Position numbers and translations under genes: made by a program. Below the pieces are notes generated by a model. It had not been told where the DNA came from and searched no databases. It saw only the letters and a program-made list of their open reading frames with translations. Below are positions 9,512-17,700 of a stretch of DNA of 64,000 nucleotides, in pieces. Numbering within the stretch: position 1 is the first letter of the stretch; the number at the start of each line of letters is the position of its first letter. This DNA is from Acholeplasmatales bacterium (GTDB lineage: Bacteria > Bacillota_I > Bacilli_A > Acholeplasmatales > Anaeroplasmataceae): positions 1 to 64,000 of the forward strand of contig JAFTDB010000001.1 in the NCBI GenBank assembly GCA_017454375.1, written 5' to 3'.

Positions 9512-10708
9512 GTGATTATTATTAAAACATGTAAAGATTTATATAAAATAGGAAATGGTCCATCATCATCACATACAATGGGTCCTAAGGCTGCTTCACT
9601 AGAATTTAGAAAAAGATATCCTAATCTAGCTAGTGTTAAGGTTACACTTTATGGCTCACTTGCACTAACTGGACGTGGTCACTTAACTGATTATATCGTA
9701 AAGAGTGTATTTGATGATATTGAATGTGAAATAATATTTGATTTAAAGACTGAACAGGAGCATCCAAATACAATGTTATTTGTTGGCCTTGATAATGATG
9801 GTAACGAACATCAAATGATTGCTGTATCTGTTGGTGGTGGCGATGTTGAATATGATAATGTTCACTTTACAGGAAGTGAGGTTTATCCACATAATTCTTT
9901 CGATTCAATAAAGGATTATTGCGTTGTTAATAACATTACACTAGCTGAATATGTAGATAAGTTTGAAGATATAAATGATTATTTAAATGAAGTATATTCT
10001 ACAATGCTTAATGCCATCAGTAGAGGTCTTAAAACAGAAGGCTTATTACCAGGTGAATTAGGTATTAAAAGAAAAGCTAAATCACTTATGCCATCTAAGC
10101 GTCATTTCTTTGATAAGGCTAGAAGAAAAACAATTGCCTATGCTTATGCAGCAAGTGAAGAAAATGCTTGTGGTGGAATAATTGTTACTGCGCCTACATG
10201 TGGTGCTTCAGGTGTTTTACCTGCAGTATTAAAGACATCAATTGATACTAGAAGATACAAACGAAAAACTCTAATTGATGGATTAAAGGTTGCAGGTTTA
10301 ATTGGTAATCTAATAAGAACTAATGCATCAATTTCTGGCGCGGTTGCTGGATGTCAAGCTGAGGTTGGTAGTGCCTGTTCAATGGCTGCCGCTTTCCTAG
10401 CGTACATCAATAATTCTGATATTGATGTTATTCAAAGAGCTGCTGAAATTGCCCTAGAACATCATCTTGGCTTAACATGTGACCCAGTAAAAGGTTATGT
10501 ACAAATCCCTTGTATAGAGCGTAACGCTGTTGCTGCACTACGTGCACAGGATGCATATTTAATCGCATCTGAGCTTATTAGTGGAGATGCTAAAATATCA
10601 TTTGATATGATTTGTAAAACAATGCTGAAAACTGGTAAGGATTTATCAAGCAGATACCGTGAAACATCAGAAGGAGGACTTGCCCTAGATTATGGAAAAG
10701 ACATATAA
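9512..10708 (+). CDS. L-serine ammonia-lyase, fused iron-sulfur type
   Basis: 398 residues joining the SdaAB-type beta domain (KIGNGPSSSHTMGPKAA at the N-terminus) to the alpha domain with Fe-S cysteine motifs: TAPTCGASG, GCQAEVGSACSM and LTCDPVKGYVQIPC. The enzyme converts L-serine to pyruvate and ammonia with a [4Fe-4S] cluster. Many Firmicutes encode two separate subunits; this one is fused and shorter than the roughly 450-residue proteobacterial enzyme. No ATG lies near the expected start. The only canonical codon is GTG 9512, abutting the uvrB stop; alternatively ATT 9521 lies 5 nt behind an AGGTGA Shine-Dalgarno-like sequence. The 3' end overlaps the next gene by 17 nt. Confidence 0.92.
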   Translation: MIIIKTCKDLYKIGNGPSSSHTMGPKAASLEFRKRYPNLASVKVTLYGSLALTGRGHLTDYIVKSVFDDIECEIIFDLKTEQEHPNTMLFVGLDNDGNEHQMIAVSVGGGDVEYDNVHFTGSEVYPHNSFDSIKDYCVVNNITLAEYVDKFEDINDYLNEVYSTMLNAISRGLKTEGLLPGELGIKRKAKSLMPSKRHFFDKARRKTIAYAYAASEENACGGIIVTAPTCGASGVLPAVLKTSIDTRRYKRKTLIDGLKVAGLIGNLIRTNASISGAVAGCQAEVGSACSMAAAFLAYINNSDIDVIQRAAEIALEHHLGLTCDPVKGYVQIPCIERNAVAALRAQDAYLIASELISGDAKISFDMICKTMLKTGKDLSSRYRETSEGGLALDYGKDI

Positions 10709-12017
10709 AGTTAAAATCGAATCCTATGATGTTAATGGATATGGTGTATGCCATATTGATAAGAAGGTAGTCTTCGTAGAAAAGGCATTGAAGGATGAAG
10801 AAGTAATTATTGAAATTACTAATGAACATAAAAAATATGCATTTGCTAAAATAGTAAAAATATTAGCTAAATCAAGCCATAGACAAGCTGAAGCATGTCC
10901 ATATGCTAGATATTGTGGTGGCTGTGATTTCATGCATATGGATTATGAAACAGAATGTGAAATCAAACAAAACAAGGTTAAGCAAACATTAAAAGAATTT
11001 AATTATGAGCTTCTTGATATCATTAAAAATGATAATCTATATAATTATAGAAATAAGATAATGGTACCAGTAAGAAAGGATGAAGAAGGGGATATTATTT
11101 ATGGCTTTTATCAAAAAATGAGCCATGATGTTATTCCTATGGATAAATGCTTAGTATCTAATGAATTATCTAATAATATAGTTAGTTTAATTTGTAGATA
11201 TTTATCAGTTCATAATGTTTCTATTTATAATGAAACGGCTAACACAGGATTATTCAAAGAGGTGATGGTTAGAAACACATCACTTAATGAATATATGGTT
11301 GTATTAGTAACTACAGCTGACTTTGAATTTGATGCACTAATTAAACTATTAACAGAAGAATTTAAAGAGATTAAATCTATTTATTTAAATATAAATAGTG
11401 AAAAGACTAATGTAGTATTGTCTAATAACTATAAGCTTTTATATGGTGAGAAAAAGGTTAAAGAAAAAATATTAGATAATTATTATTTAGTATCACCAGC
11501 CACATTCCTACAGGTTAATCATAACCAATGTGAAAGGTTATATTCAAAGGCTTTTGAATTTGCAGGATTAGATAAGAATATGACTGTAATAGATGCATAT
11601 TGTGGAATGGGCTCTATTACACTTAATTTAGCTCGAAAAGCTAAATTTGTTTATGGTATCGAGGAAGTGCCACAAGCAATAGATGATGCGAATGAGAATA
11701 TGAAGCTTAATGGTATTTCAAATGCATCATTTATCTGTGGTAAATGTGAAGATAAGATAAGAGAAATAGTTGGTAAAGAACATATTGATTTAATAGTAGT
11801 AGATCCTCCTAGAAAGGGATGTGATCAAGCATTCTTGGATACTGTTATTAAAATGGGAATTCCAAAGATTGTTTATATTTCTTGTAATGTAGCTACACTA
11901 GCAAGAGATATTAAAATACTAGAATCTAATGGATACAAGTTAGATAAGGCTGAACCAGTGGATTTGTTTAGTCTTACTAATAATATAGAAACTGTTTGTT
12001 TGCTTGTTAAAAAATAG
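10692..12017 (+). CDS. 23S rRNA (uracil-5-)-methyltransferase, RlmD/RlmCD-like
   Basis: 441 residues. An N-terminal TRAM domain (about 1-55) is followed by the Fe-S cysteines CPYARYCGGCDFMHM, an RNA-binding middle part and a C-terminal SAM methyltransferase. SAM motif DAYCGMGSITLNLA, DPPRKGC and the catalytic cysteine in VYISCNVATLARD are clear. This family methylates C5 of uridines in 23S rRNA (U747/U1939) or tRNA U54; the exact target cannot be fixed from sequence. Last gene of the yggS operon, followed by a terminator. Confidence 0.92.
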   Translation: MEKTYKVKIESYDVNGYGVCHIDKKVVFVEKALKDEEVIIEITNEHKKYAFAKIVKILAKSSHRQAEACPYARYCGGCDFMHMDYETECEIKQNKVKQTLKEFNYELLDIIKNDNLYNYRNKIMVPVRKDEEGDIIYGFYQKMSHDVIPMDKCLVSNELSNNIVSLICRYLSVHNVSIYNETANTGLFKEVMVRNTSLNEYMVVLVTTADFEFDALIKLLTEEFKEIKSIYLNINSEKTNVVLSNNYKLLYGEKKVKEKILDNYYLVSPATFLQVNHNQCERLYSKAFEFAGLDKNMTVIDAYCGMGSITLNLARKAKFVYGIEEVPQAIDDANENMKLNGISNASFICGKCEDKIREIVGKEHIDLIVVDPPRKGCDQAFLDTVIKMGIPKIVYISCNVATLARDIKILESNGYKLDKAEPVDLFSLTNNIETVCLLVKK

Positions 12018-12038
12018 AAAACAAATCTAATGAAATAT

Positions 12039-12072
12039 GGTTGCTTAGATTATCTAGGCAATCTTTTTCTTT
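12039..12072 (+). terminator. Terminator of the yggS-rlmD operon
   Basis: GGTTGCTTAGA (12039-12049) pairs with TCTAGGCAATC (12053-12063), allowing G-T pairs, followed by TTTTTCTTT. Confidence 0.85.
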
Positions 12073-12080
12073 AAATAATT

Positions 12081-12107
12081 TTAAATGGGTCGAATTCGAC
12101 CCCTTAA
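12081..12107. repeat. 27-nt palindromic element, copy 1
   Basis: TTAA-bounded 27-nt element containing the perfect 16-bp palindrome GGGTCGAATTCGACCC (12087-12102). With flanks, symmetry extends from ATTTTAA (12078) to TTAAAAT (12110). A related element of equal length lies 49 nt downstream. It may be an operator, an attachment site or the edge of the accessory block. Confidence 0.6.
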
Positions 12108-12156
12108 AATGAAACTAAAAAGTATGCTATAAACTATAATATAAAAGTGTAGTTTT

Positions 12157-12183
12157 TTAAACCCATCGATTTCGAGGGGTTAA
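12157..12183. repeat. 27-nt palindromic element, copy 2
   Basis: TTAA-bounded 27-nt element whose outer bases (TTAAACCC and GGGGTTAA) are complementary apart from one bulged base, around TCGATTTCGA. It aligns with copy 1 end to end, but the GGG and CCC blocks are exchanged. This suggests compensatory change preserving a structure or binding site. Confidence 0.5.
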
Positions 12184-12227
12184 GAGTCAATAAACACGAA
12201 TACTTATAACTTATGCCCCTTAACTTA

Positions 12228-12247
12228 ATAGTTATCAAAATAACTAT
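12228..12247. repeat. Perfect short inverted repeat in leader region
   Basis: ATAGTTAT and ATAACTAT flank a CAAA loop about 85 nt before the HTH gene start. Apart from this, the two 27-nt elements and the promoter, I see nothing else in the 12073-12331 stretch. Confidence 0.4.
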
Positions 12248-12280
12248 ATAGATTTTTTCATGTTATTACAAATTTTTATA

Positions 12281-12309
12281 TTGAAAAAATATCGGTTTAC
12301 CGATATAAT
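12281..12309 (+). promoter_or_regulatory. Promoter with self-operator of the HipB/HipA-like pair
   Basis: TTGAAA (12281-12286), 17-bp spacer, TATAAT (12304-12309). The spacer carries a perfect palindrome, ATATCGGT-TT-ACCGATAT (12289-12306), running into the -10. A dimeric HTH protein bound there would block polymerase, the classic autorepression layout of toxin-antitoxin operons. Confidence 0.75.
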
Positions 12310-12331
12310 GTTATTAGGATGTGATTAACAT

Positions 12332-12727
12332 ATGACATTTTCAGAGTTATTGATCAATAACAATTTAACAGTATATAAATTATCAAAAGATTCAGGAGTT
12401 CCTAAAACTACTATTTTTGATATTTATTCAGGCAAATCGAATATTTTAGATTGTAGTGGAAGAAACTTACTTAAATTATCTAAGTGTTTAGGTGTATCTA
12501 TTGAGGATTTATTAAATCTAGATCAAGAATTATATAATCCTGCATATGATAAAAATATACCTGCATTTTTAGCAGAGTCTATTGATAATATAAAAAAAGC
12601 TAAAAAGAAAAAAAGCAGTTTACTTGATTGTTATTTAGATGAAACAAATAGTAGCATCAATGTTTGTGAGATTGAAAACCTTATTTCTAAAGAACAAGCA
12701 GATTATTTAAGAAAAAAGTATTTATAG
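12332..12727 (+). CDS. XRE-family HTH regulator, probable antitoxin partner of a HipA-like kinase
   Basis: 131 residues. Residues 1-60 form a helix-turn-helix domain (NLTVYKLSKDSGVPKTTIFD, then LLKLSKCLGVSIEDLLNL). A lysine-rich stretch near 88-96 links to a C-terminal part ending SSINVCEIENLISKEQADYL, which probably contacts the kinase. It starts at ATG 12332 behind AGGATGTG and is followed 11 nt later by the kinase gene. A palindrome in its promoter suits autoregulation. The gene is distinctly AT-rich and Lys/Asn-rich compared with the operon before it. The antitoxin role is inferred from gene order and the kinase family. Confidence 0.75.
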   Translation: MTFSELLINNNLTVYKLSKDSGVPKTTIFDIYSGKSNILDCSGRNLLKLSKCLGVSIEDLLNLDQELYNPAYDKNIPAFLAESIDNIKKAKKKKSSLLDCYLDETNSSINVCEIENLISKEQADYLRKKYL

Positions 12728-12738
12728 GAGGGGAAAAA

Positions 12739-13599
12739 ATGAAGTTAATGGATTTTACATCTTTACCTATAAGAAAGAAATCTTATGGTGGAGCAAATGG
12801 AAATAAAATAAGTGTTGTAATAAATGATGAATTATATATGCTTAAATTACCATCACACGCACCTAAAAATCCAAACCTATCTTATGCTAATTCTTGTGTA
12901 TCTGAATATTTAGGATCACATATATTTAATATGCTTGGTGTAGTTGCACAAGAAACTGTGCTAGGAATTTTCAATTATAATGATAGAGAAAGAATTTCAG
13001 TTGCATGTAAAGATTTTGAAAAGAATGGATATATATTAAAAGACTTCGCTTCAGTTAAAAATCAAATCATTGACTCTAATTCAAATGGTTATGGAACTGA
13101 ATTATTAGATATATTAGAAACAATACAAAAACAACAATTGGTAGACCAAGTTGAATTATCAAATCATTTTTGGAATATGTTTGTAATAGATGCTTTAATT
13201 GGAAACTGGGATAGACATAATGGTAATTGGGGATTTTTATATAACCAAGAAACAGATGATATTAAACTTGCACCAATATTTGATTGCGGTTCGTGTTTAT
13301 TTCCACAAATTGATGAAGATACAATCATTAAATGTTTAAAAGATAAAACTGAAATGAATGCTAGAATATATGATTTTCCTACTTCAGCAATACTTTTAAA
13401 TGGAAAAAGAATAAATTATTATAAATTTATTAAGTCACATGAATATGAAGAATGTGATAAAGCAATCACTAGAATTAAAGAAAAAATAGATTTAGATAAA
13501 ATTAATTTATTAATTGATGAATTAGATTGTATTAGTGATAATCATAAATTATTTTTAAAAAATATAATAAAAAGAAGATATGAAGAATTGCTTTTATAG
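12739..13599 (+). CDS. HipA/CtkA-like serine/threonine kinase (toxin candidate)
   Basis: 286 residues, much shorter than classical HipA (about 440) and lacking its N-terminal domain, so closer to CtkA/HipT-type kinases. Visible kinase features: glycine-rich loop YGGANGNK (16-23), likely ATP lysine K36 in YMLKLP, the HipA-type catalytic loop GNWDRHNGNWG (155-165, with D158 and N163), and the metal-binding DCG (182-184). HipA kinases phosphorylate translation components such as aminoacyl-tRNA synthetases and arrest growth. Strong Shine-Dalgarno GGAGGGG upstream. Substrate unknown. Confidence 0.78.
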   Translation: MKLMDFTSLPIRKKSYGGANGNKISVVINDELYMLKLPSHAPKNPNLSYANSCVSEYLGSHIFNMLGVVAQETVLGIFNYNDRERISVACKDFEKNGYILKDFASVKNQIIDSNSNGYGTELLDILETIQKQQLVDQVELSNHFWNMFVIDALIGNWDRHNGNWGFLYNQETDDIKLAPIFDCGSCLFPQIDEDTIIKCLKDKTEMNARIYDFPTSAILLNGKRINYYKFIKSHEYEECDKAITRIKEKIDLDKINLLIDELDCISDNHKLFLKNIIKRRYEELLL

Positions 13600-13670
13600 T
13601 AAAAGAATAAACTATATTAACATGTAAACTAGACTTACAAGTTTAATAAATAGAATGAGTGGTGATCACT

Positions 13671-13898
13671 ATGCTTAAATATAACTATATAAACAATGAT
13701 GTAAAAATAGATTTTGAATTATCACATACAATGAAAGATTTAGTAGATAAAGCTGAGAAAGCTGATATATTAGAAGATTATGGATTATATATGAATTTAG
13801 CTGATGCCATCGATTCTCAAGCTAAAAAAGAAGTATCAAAACATTTAATTACTGATAATGAATGGAAGAAATTAGTTAGTAGATATACTATACAATGA
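13671..13898 (+). CDS. Small protein of unknown function behind the kinase
   Basis: 75 residues, acidic and helical by appearance (MKDLVDKAEKADILEDYG), with no motif I recognise and no signal peptide. The frame is open from GTG 13659, but ATG 13671 sits 5 nt after GGTGA and is the better start. It follows the kinase by 71 nt and precedes the Ham1-like gene by 15 nt. It could be a third component or just an accessory-region passenger. Confidence 0.6.
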   Translation: MLKYNYINNDVKIDFELSHTMKDLVDKAEKADILEDYGLYMNLADAIDSQAKKEVSKHLITDNEWKKLVSRYTIQ

Positions 13899-13913
13899 AA
13901 TAAAGGAAGTATT

Positions 13914-14510
13914 ATGGAGAATATAACTTATATAACTAGCAATTATGGGAAATATATTGCTACTAAAGAAAAGTTTGAAAGAGCTGGGATAAATATTGAA
14001 TACTTTAAATTTGAATTTGAAGAACCAAATATTAATGATTTAGAATTAATCTCTAAAGAAAAAGCAAAACAAGCTTATCTAAAAGTAGGTAAACCTGTAT
14101 TTGTAGAAGACTCAGGATTTTATATAGATAATTATCCTAATAATCCAGGATATCCAGGAGCCTTTGTAAAAAGAAGTGGAATTAGTTCAAATGTTAAAGA
14201 ATTATTAGAAACATTAAAAGATGTTAAAGAAAGAAGCTGTTACTTTAAAGACTGTTTAACATATTATGATGGAAAAGAATTTTATCAGTTTAATGGCATA
14301 AAGAAAGGAACAATATCAGGTGAGATTAGAGGCCATGAAAACAAAAAAGCTAAATCAAATTTATGGTATGTATTTATTCCATTAAATTGTACAAAGACTA
14401 TGGCTGAAATGACAGATGAAGAAAGAAAGAATAGACCTGATGGTAGAACTGATGCAACTATTGAATTTATAAAATGGTATAAGGAACGCTATTCAAAAGA
14501 CGATAAATAA
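13914..14510 (+). CDS. Ham1/RdgB-family non-canonical purine NTP pyrophosphatase
   Basis: 198 residues with the ITPase fold signature: an N-terminal TSNYGKYIATKEKF phosphate loop, the VFVEDSGFYID catalytic acid strand, YPGAFVKR, and the C-terminal NRPDGRTDAT region in place of the usual SHRA block. Family members hydrolyse dITP/dXTP/ITP to monophosphates. The C-terminal motif and the accessory location differ from a housekeeping rdgB, so this may act on a different nucleotide, possibly in a defence or stress setting. Start at ATG 13914 behind AAAGGAAG. Confidence 0.75.
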   Translation: MENITYITSNYGKYIATKEKFERAGINIEYFKFEFEEPNINDLELISKEKAKQAYLKVGKPVFVEDSGFYIDNYPNNPGYPGAFVKRSGISSNVKELLETLKDVKERSCYFKDCLTYYDGKEFYQFNGIKKGTISGEIRGHENKKAKSNLWYVFIPLNCTKTMAEMTDEERKNRPDGRTDATIEFIKWYKERYSKDDK

Positions 14511-14524
14511 GGCGGATCATTTCC

Positions 14525-14580
14525 CAAAGTCGCTCGTCTATGAGCACATCGTCGAAAGCATTGCGATGCTTACTTTAAAG
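14525..14580. other. GC-richer patch with two small hairpins
   Basis: After the Ham1-like stop, base composition shifts. GCTC-GTCTAT-GAGC (14543-14556) and CATCG/CGATG (about 14559-14580) can fold as consecutive hairpins. No ORF of useful size is present. It could be a remnant of a mobile element or a small structured RNA. Confidence 0.35.
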
Positions 14581-14600
14581 AAATAATAATTATGTATTTT

Positions 14601-14634
14601 ACACCTTGAGATATCATTCTTAAGGTGTTTTTTA
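14601..14634 (+). terminator. Terminator after the accessory block
   Basis: ACACCTT (14601-14607) pairs with AAGGTGT (14622-14628), followed by a T-run. Confidence 0.8.
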
Positions 14635-14643
14635 ATATATTAG

Positions 14644-14688
14644 TGTCCCATGTTTGTCCCATTTAATCTGTTAAAATACATAATAAAT
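14644..14688 (+). repeat. 45-bp direct repeat, upstream copy
   Basis: Contains two TGTCCCAT words 12 nt apart. It matches 37 of 45 positions with 18585-18629; the two copies bracket the giant surface-protein gene. Each copy lies behind a terminator and before the next gene, so it is probably a regulator-bound promoter region, though element ends are an alternative. Confidence 0.6.
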
Positions 14689-14728
14689 TAAGATGTTGTA
14701 TTATTTTAACAACAAGGAGGTTATATAT

Positions 14729-17700
14729 ATGATGAAGCAAATAAAACAAAACAGAGTAATAAAAGTCTTTTTTGTAGCGATGTTTGCGTTTGTTGCAATG
14801 CTTTCGCTATTTTTTACTTTTGTATTGAGTAGAAACTCTGTTTACGCTAAAGAAAATAATGAGTATAAAAACTACTCTACACCGTTAGTAGACCCGGCAA
14901 ATTGTAAACATGATCTTATTGAGAAAGAGATAACTGTAACTGATATAAAGAAAACATCAAGTAATTCACGTCAATCAATAAATTATTCTGAATATAAGAA
15001 TGGTGAAGTTGCTGGTTCAACTGGTGTTGATCTTGCATTTATGGGTGCACAAGGTACAACTTGTGCGGAAGGTAGTGCAGTTGTAACAGTAACAATAAAT
15101 TTAGAAGAAGCTAGAAAAATAGATGTTCATTGGTACATTACTGCGTATGTTGCTTATGCAAAAATGAAAGTAGAGTTTACATATAGCAATGAAGAAACTA
15201 CAGCTGAGACTATCACTTACGATTATACAAATCAAAATTTTCATGGCTGGAATGTTAATTCGATTTTATGTCCAGCAGGTGTAAATAATTTCACTTATAA
15301 ATTATATGTTGGAAAAGGTTCAAAAACTTGGGCCGACCCTACTGGAAGACATCTATATGTACTTCCTGAATTCTCTTCAGCATTTGATGAAAATGATGTT
15401 TGTACACTTTGTGGAACAAAATGTACACATGAAACTGCTGGATTTGGATATGATTCAGAAAAAGATGAATATTTCTTCCAATGTTATGATAAGTGTGCTC
15501 ATGAAGTAGATATTGTTTCATATGCTGAAAATAGAAAACTCATTGCTGATTTAAGAAAAACATATGATTCCTTTACTGATGAAGAAAAAGAAAAGCTTCC
15601 AGCAGAAAAGCTTGCAAGACTTGAAAAAGCTGAATCTATAATTGCTATTGCTGATGTTGAAGATTTAATAACTAAACTTCCAGCAGCAGCTGATGTTACT
15701 ACTAACAAAAAGAATGATGTTTATGCTGCTAGAACTGCATATGAAAATTTGAAAAAAGAAGATAAGAAAGAAGTTAATTCTGAGTTAGTAGAAAAACTTG
15801 AAGCTGTTGAATTAGTTCTTGCTCAAAAACTTGTAGAAGAAGAACTAGCTAAATTACCAGAAATAGATCAAATAACTACACAAAATAAAGGCGTAATTGA
15901 AGCGGCAAGGGCGGCATATGATAAGCTTAATGAAAAACAAAAAGAAAATTTCCCAAAAGAAATTCTAGAAAATCTTCAAAAGGCAGAAGCTTCATTAGCT
16001 ATTGCAGTAATTAATGAGGAACTAGCCAAATTACCTGAAGTAGATCAAATAACTCTAGATCATCGAAATAGTATTGAGGCAGCAAGGAAAGCATATGATT
16101 CTTTATCAGATGAAGATAAAGCTAAAATAAGCCCTGAAAAACTTGAAAAATTAGAAGCAGCAGAAAAGGTGCTTGCTAATGATATATTTAATTATGAACT
16201 AGACAAATTACCTGAATTAGATCAAATAACTCTAGAACATCGAAATAGTATTGAGGCAGCAAGAAAAGCATATGATTCTTTATCAGATGAAGATAAAGCT
16301 AAAATAAGTCCTGAAAAACTTGAGAAATTAGAAGCAGCAGAAAAGATACTTGCTATTTTGATAATCGATGATGAAGCCAAAAAATTACCTGCTGAAATTG
16401 GAGATATCACAATAGAAGATAAAACTACAGTTGAAGCAATTAGAAAAGCATACGAATCATTATCAGATGAAGATAAGGCAAAAATTGATCCTGAACTAAT
16501 TGAAAAACTAGAGGCTGCAGAAGCAATAATTAATGACATAGAAAAGGCTGCTGAGATGGAAAACATAATTGACGAATTGCCTTCTCTTGATGTTTTAACT
16601 CTTGATGACTATGATGCAATTTTAAGTGCTAAAGCTAAATATGATGCATTAACAGAAGATCAAAAAGGTAGAGTAGCTTTAGAAGAGTCAGAAAAATTAA
16701 ATGCTATTTATAAAAAAGTTACTGATATAAAATTAGCTAATGATTTTGAGACTATTGTTGATGAATTAGGTGAGATTTCTTATAACAACGAAACAAAAGC
16801 TAAATTAGATGCTGCAGTTAGTTTTTATAATGGATTAACAGAAGACCAAAAAGCTTTAATTGCTGATGAATATCAACAATTACAAGCAGCTATAAAGGAT
16901 TATGAACAAAAAGAATTAGATGCAACTCGCCATTCATTAGTTGATAATACTACTAATGTATCAATTGAGACAAATACTGGTAGAGGTATCCCTAAAGATG
17001 TTAGTATGAGTGCTTCATCTTCAACTAAAGTTCAAGCTAAAGAAGGAACGCAAGAATATAATAATATTGTTTCTAAATTAGAAGGTATGGCAATTCACAC
17101 TGTATACAGCATTAAATTAACACATGTTGTTGATGGTGTTGAAAAAGAAGTACAACCTTCAGACATCCAAGCAGGAATGAAATTAATTATTAGATTAGCT
17201 ATTCCTGAAGGTGTAAATTCAAAAGAGGCAAGAATACTACATATCCATGATCAAAACAATATGGAATTTGTTGAAAATGTTAAAGTAGAAGGTAATGAAT
17301 TTGTTTTTGAAGTATCAAGCTTATCTGAATTCGTTATCGTTGTTATGGTACATAGTTTCCCTGCATGGGCTGTTGTATTAATTATTTTTGGCGCATTAAT
17401 TTTGCTTTGTGGTATTTGTTATTTATTATTATTCTTTGTATTCAATAAATGGATGGATAATAATGGTAAGAGAATTAGAATCTTCAAATTATGGAAGAAA
17501 AATAATAAATTTAAAGTACTTACAATGTATTTAACTATTAAAGAACTTGATGAAGAAGAGCTTCTAGAAACTAAAGATGCTGGTGAAGAGCCTAAAGAAG
17601 TAGAAAAGGTAGAAAAACCAGTAGAAGAGCCTATTGTAGAAGAAGTTATAGAAGAAAATGAAGATAGTGAAGATGAAGAAGTTGTTGTTAAAGAAATTGA

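Noticed and set aside
12018..14640. Prophage or integrative element
   Set aside because: No integrase, transposase, recombinase or phage structural gene is present; the block is only called accessory.
16222..16566. Antisense open frame over the helical repeats, Ser/Ala-rich
   Set aside because: Mirror image of the repeat codons; no independent start site or motif.
15517..16920. Regularly spaced repeats that might suggest CRISPR
   Set aside because: Units are contiguous 59-codon protein repeats in one reading frame, with no spacers and no cas genes.
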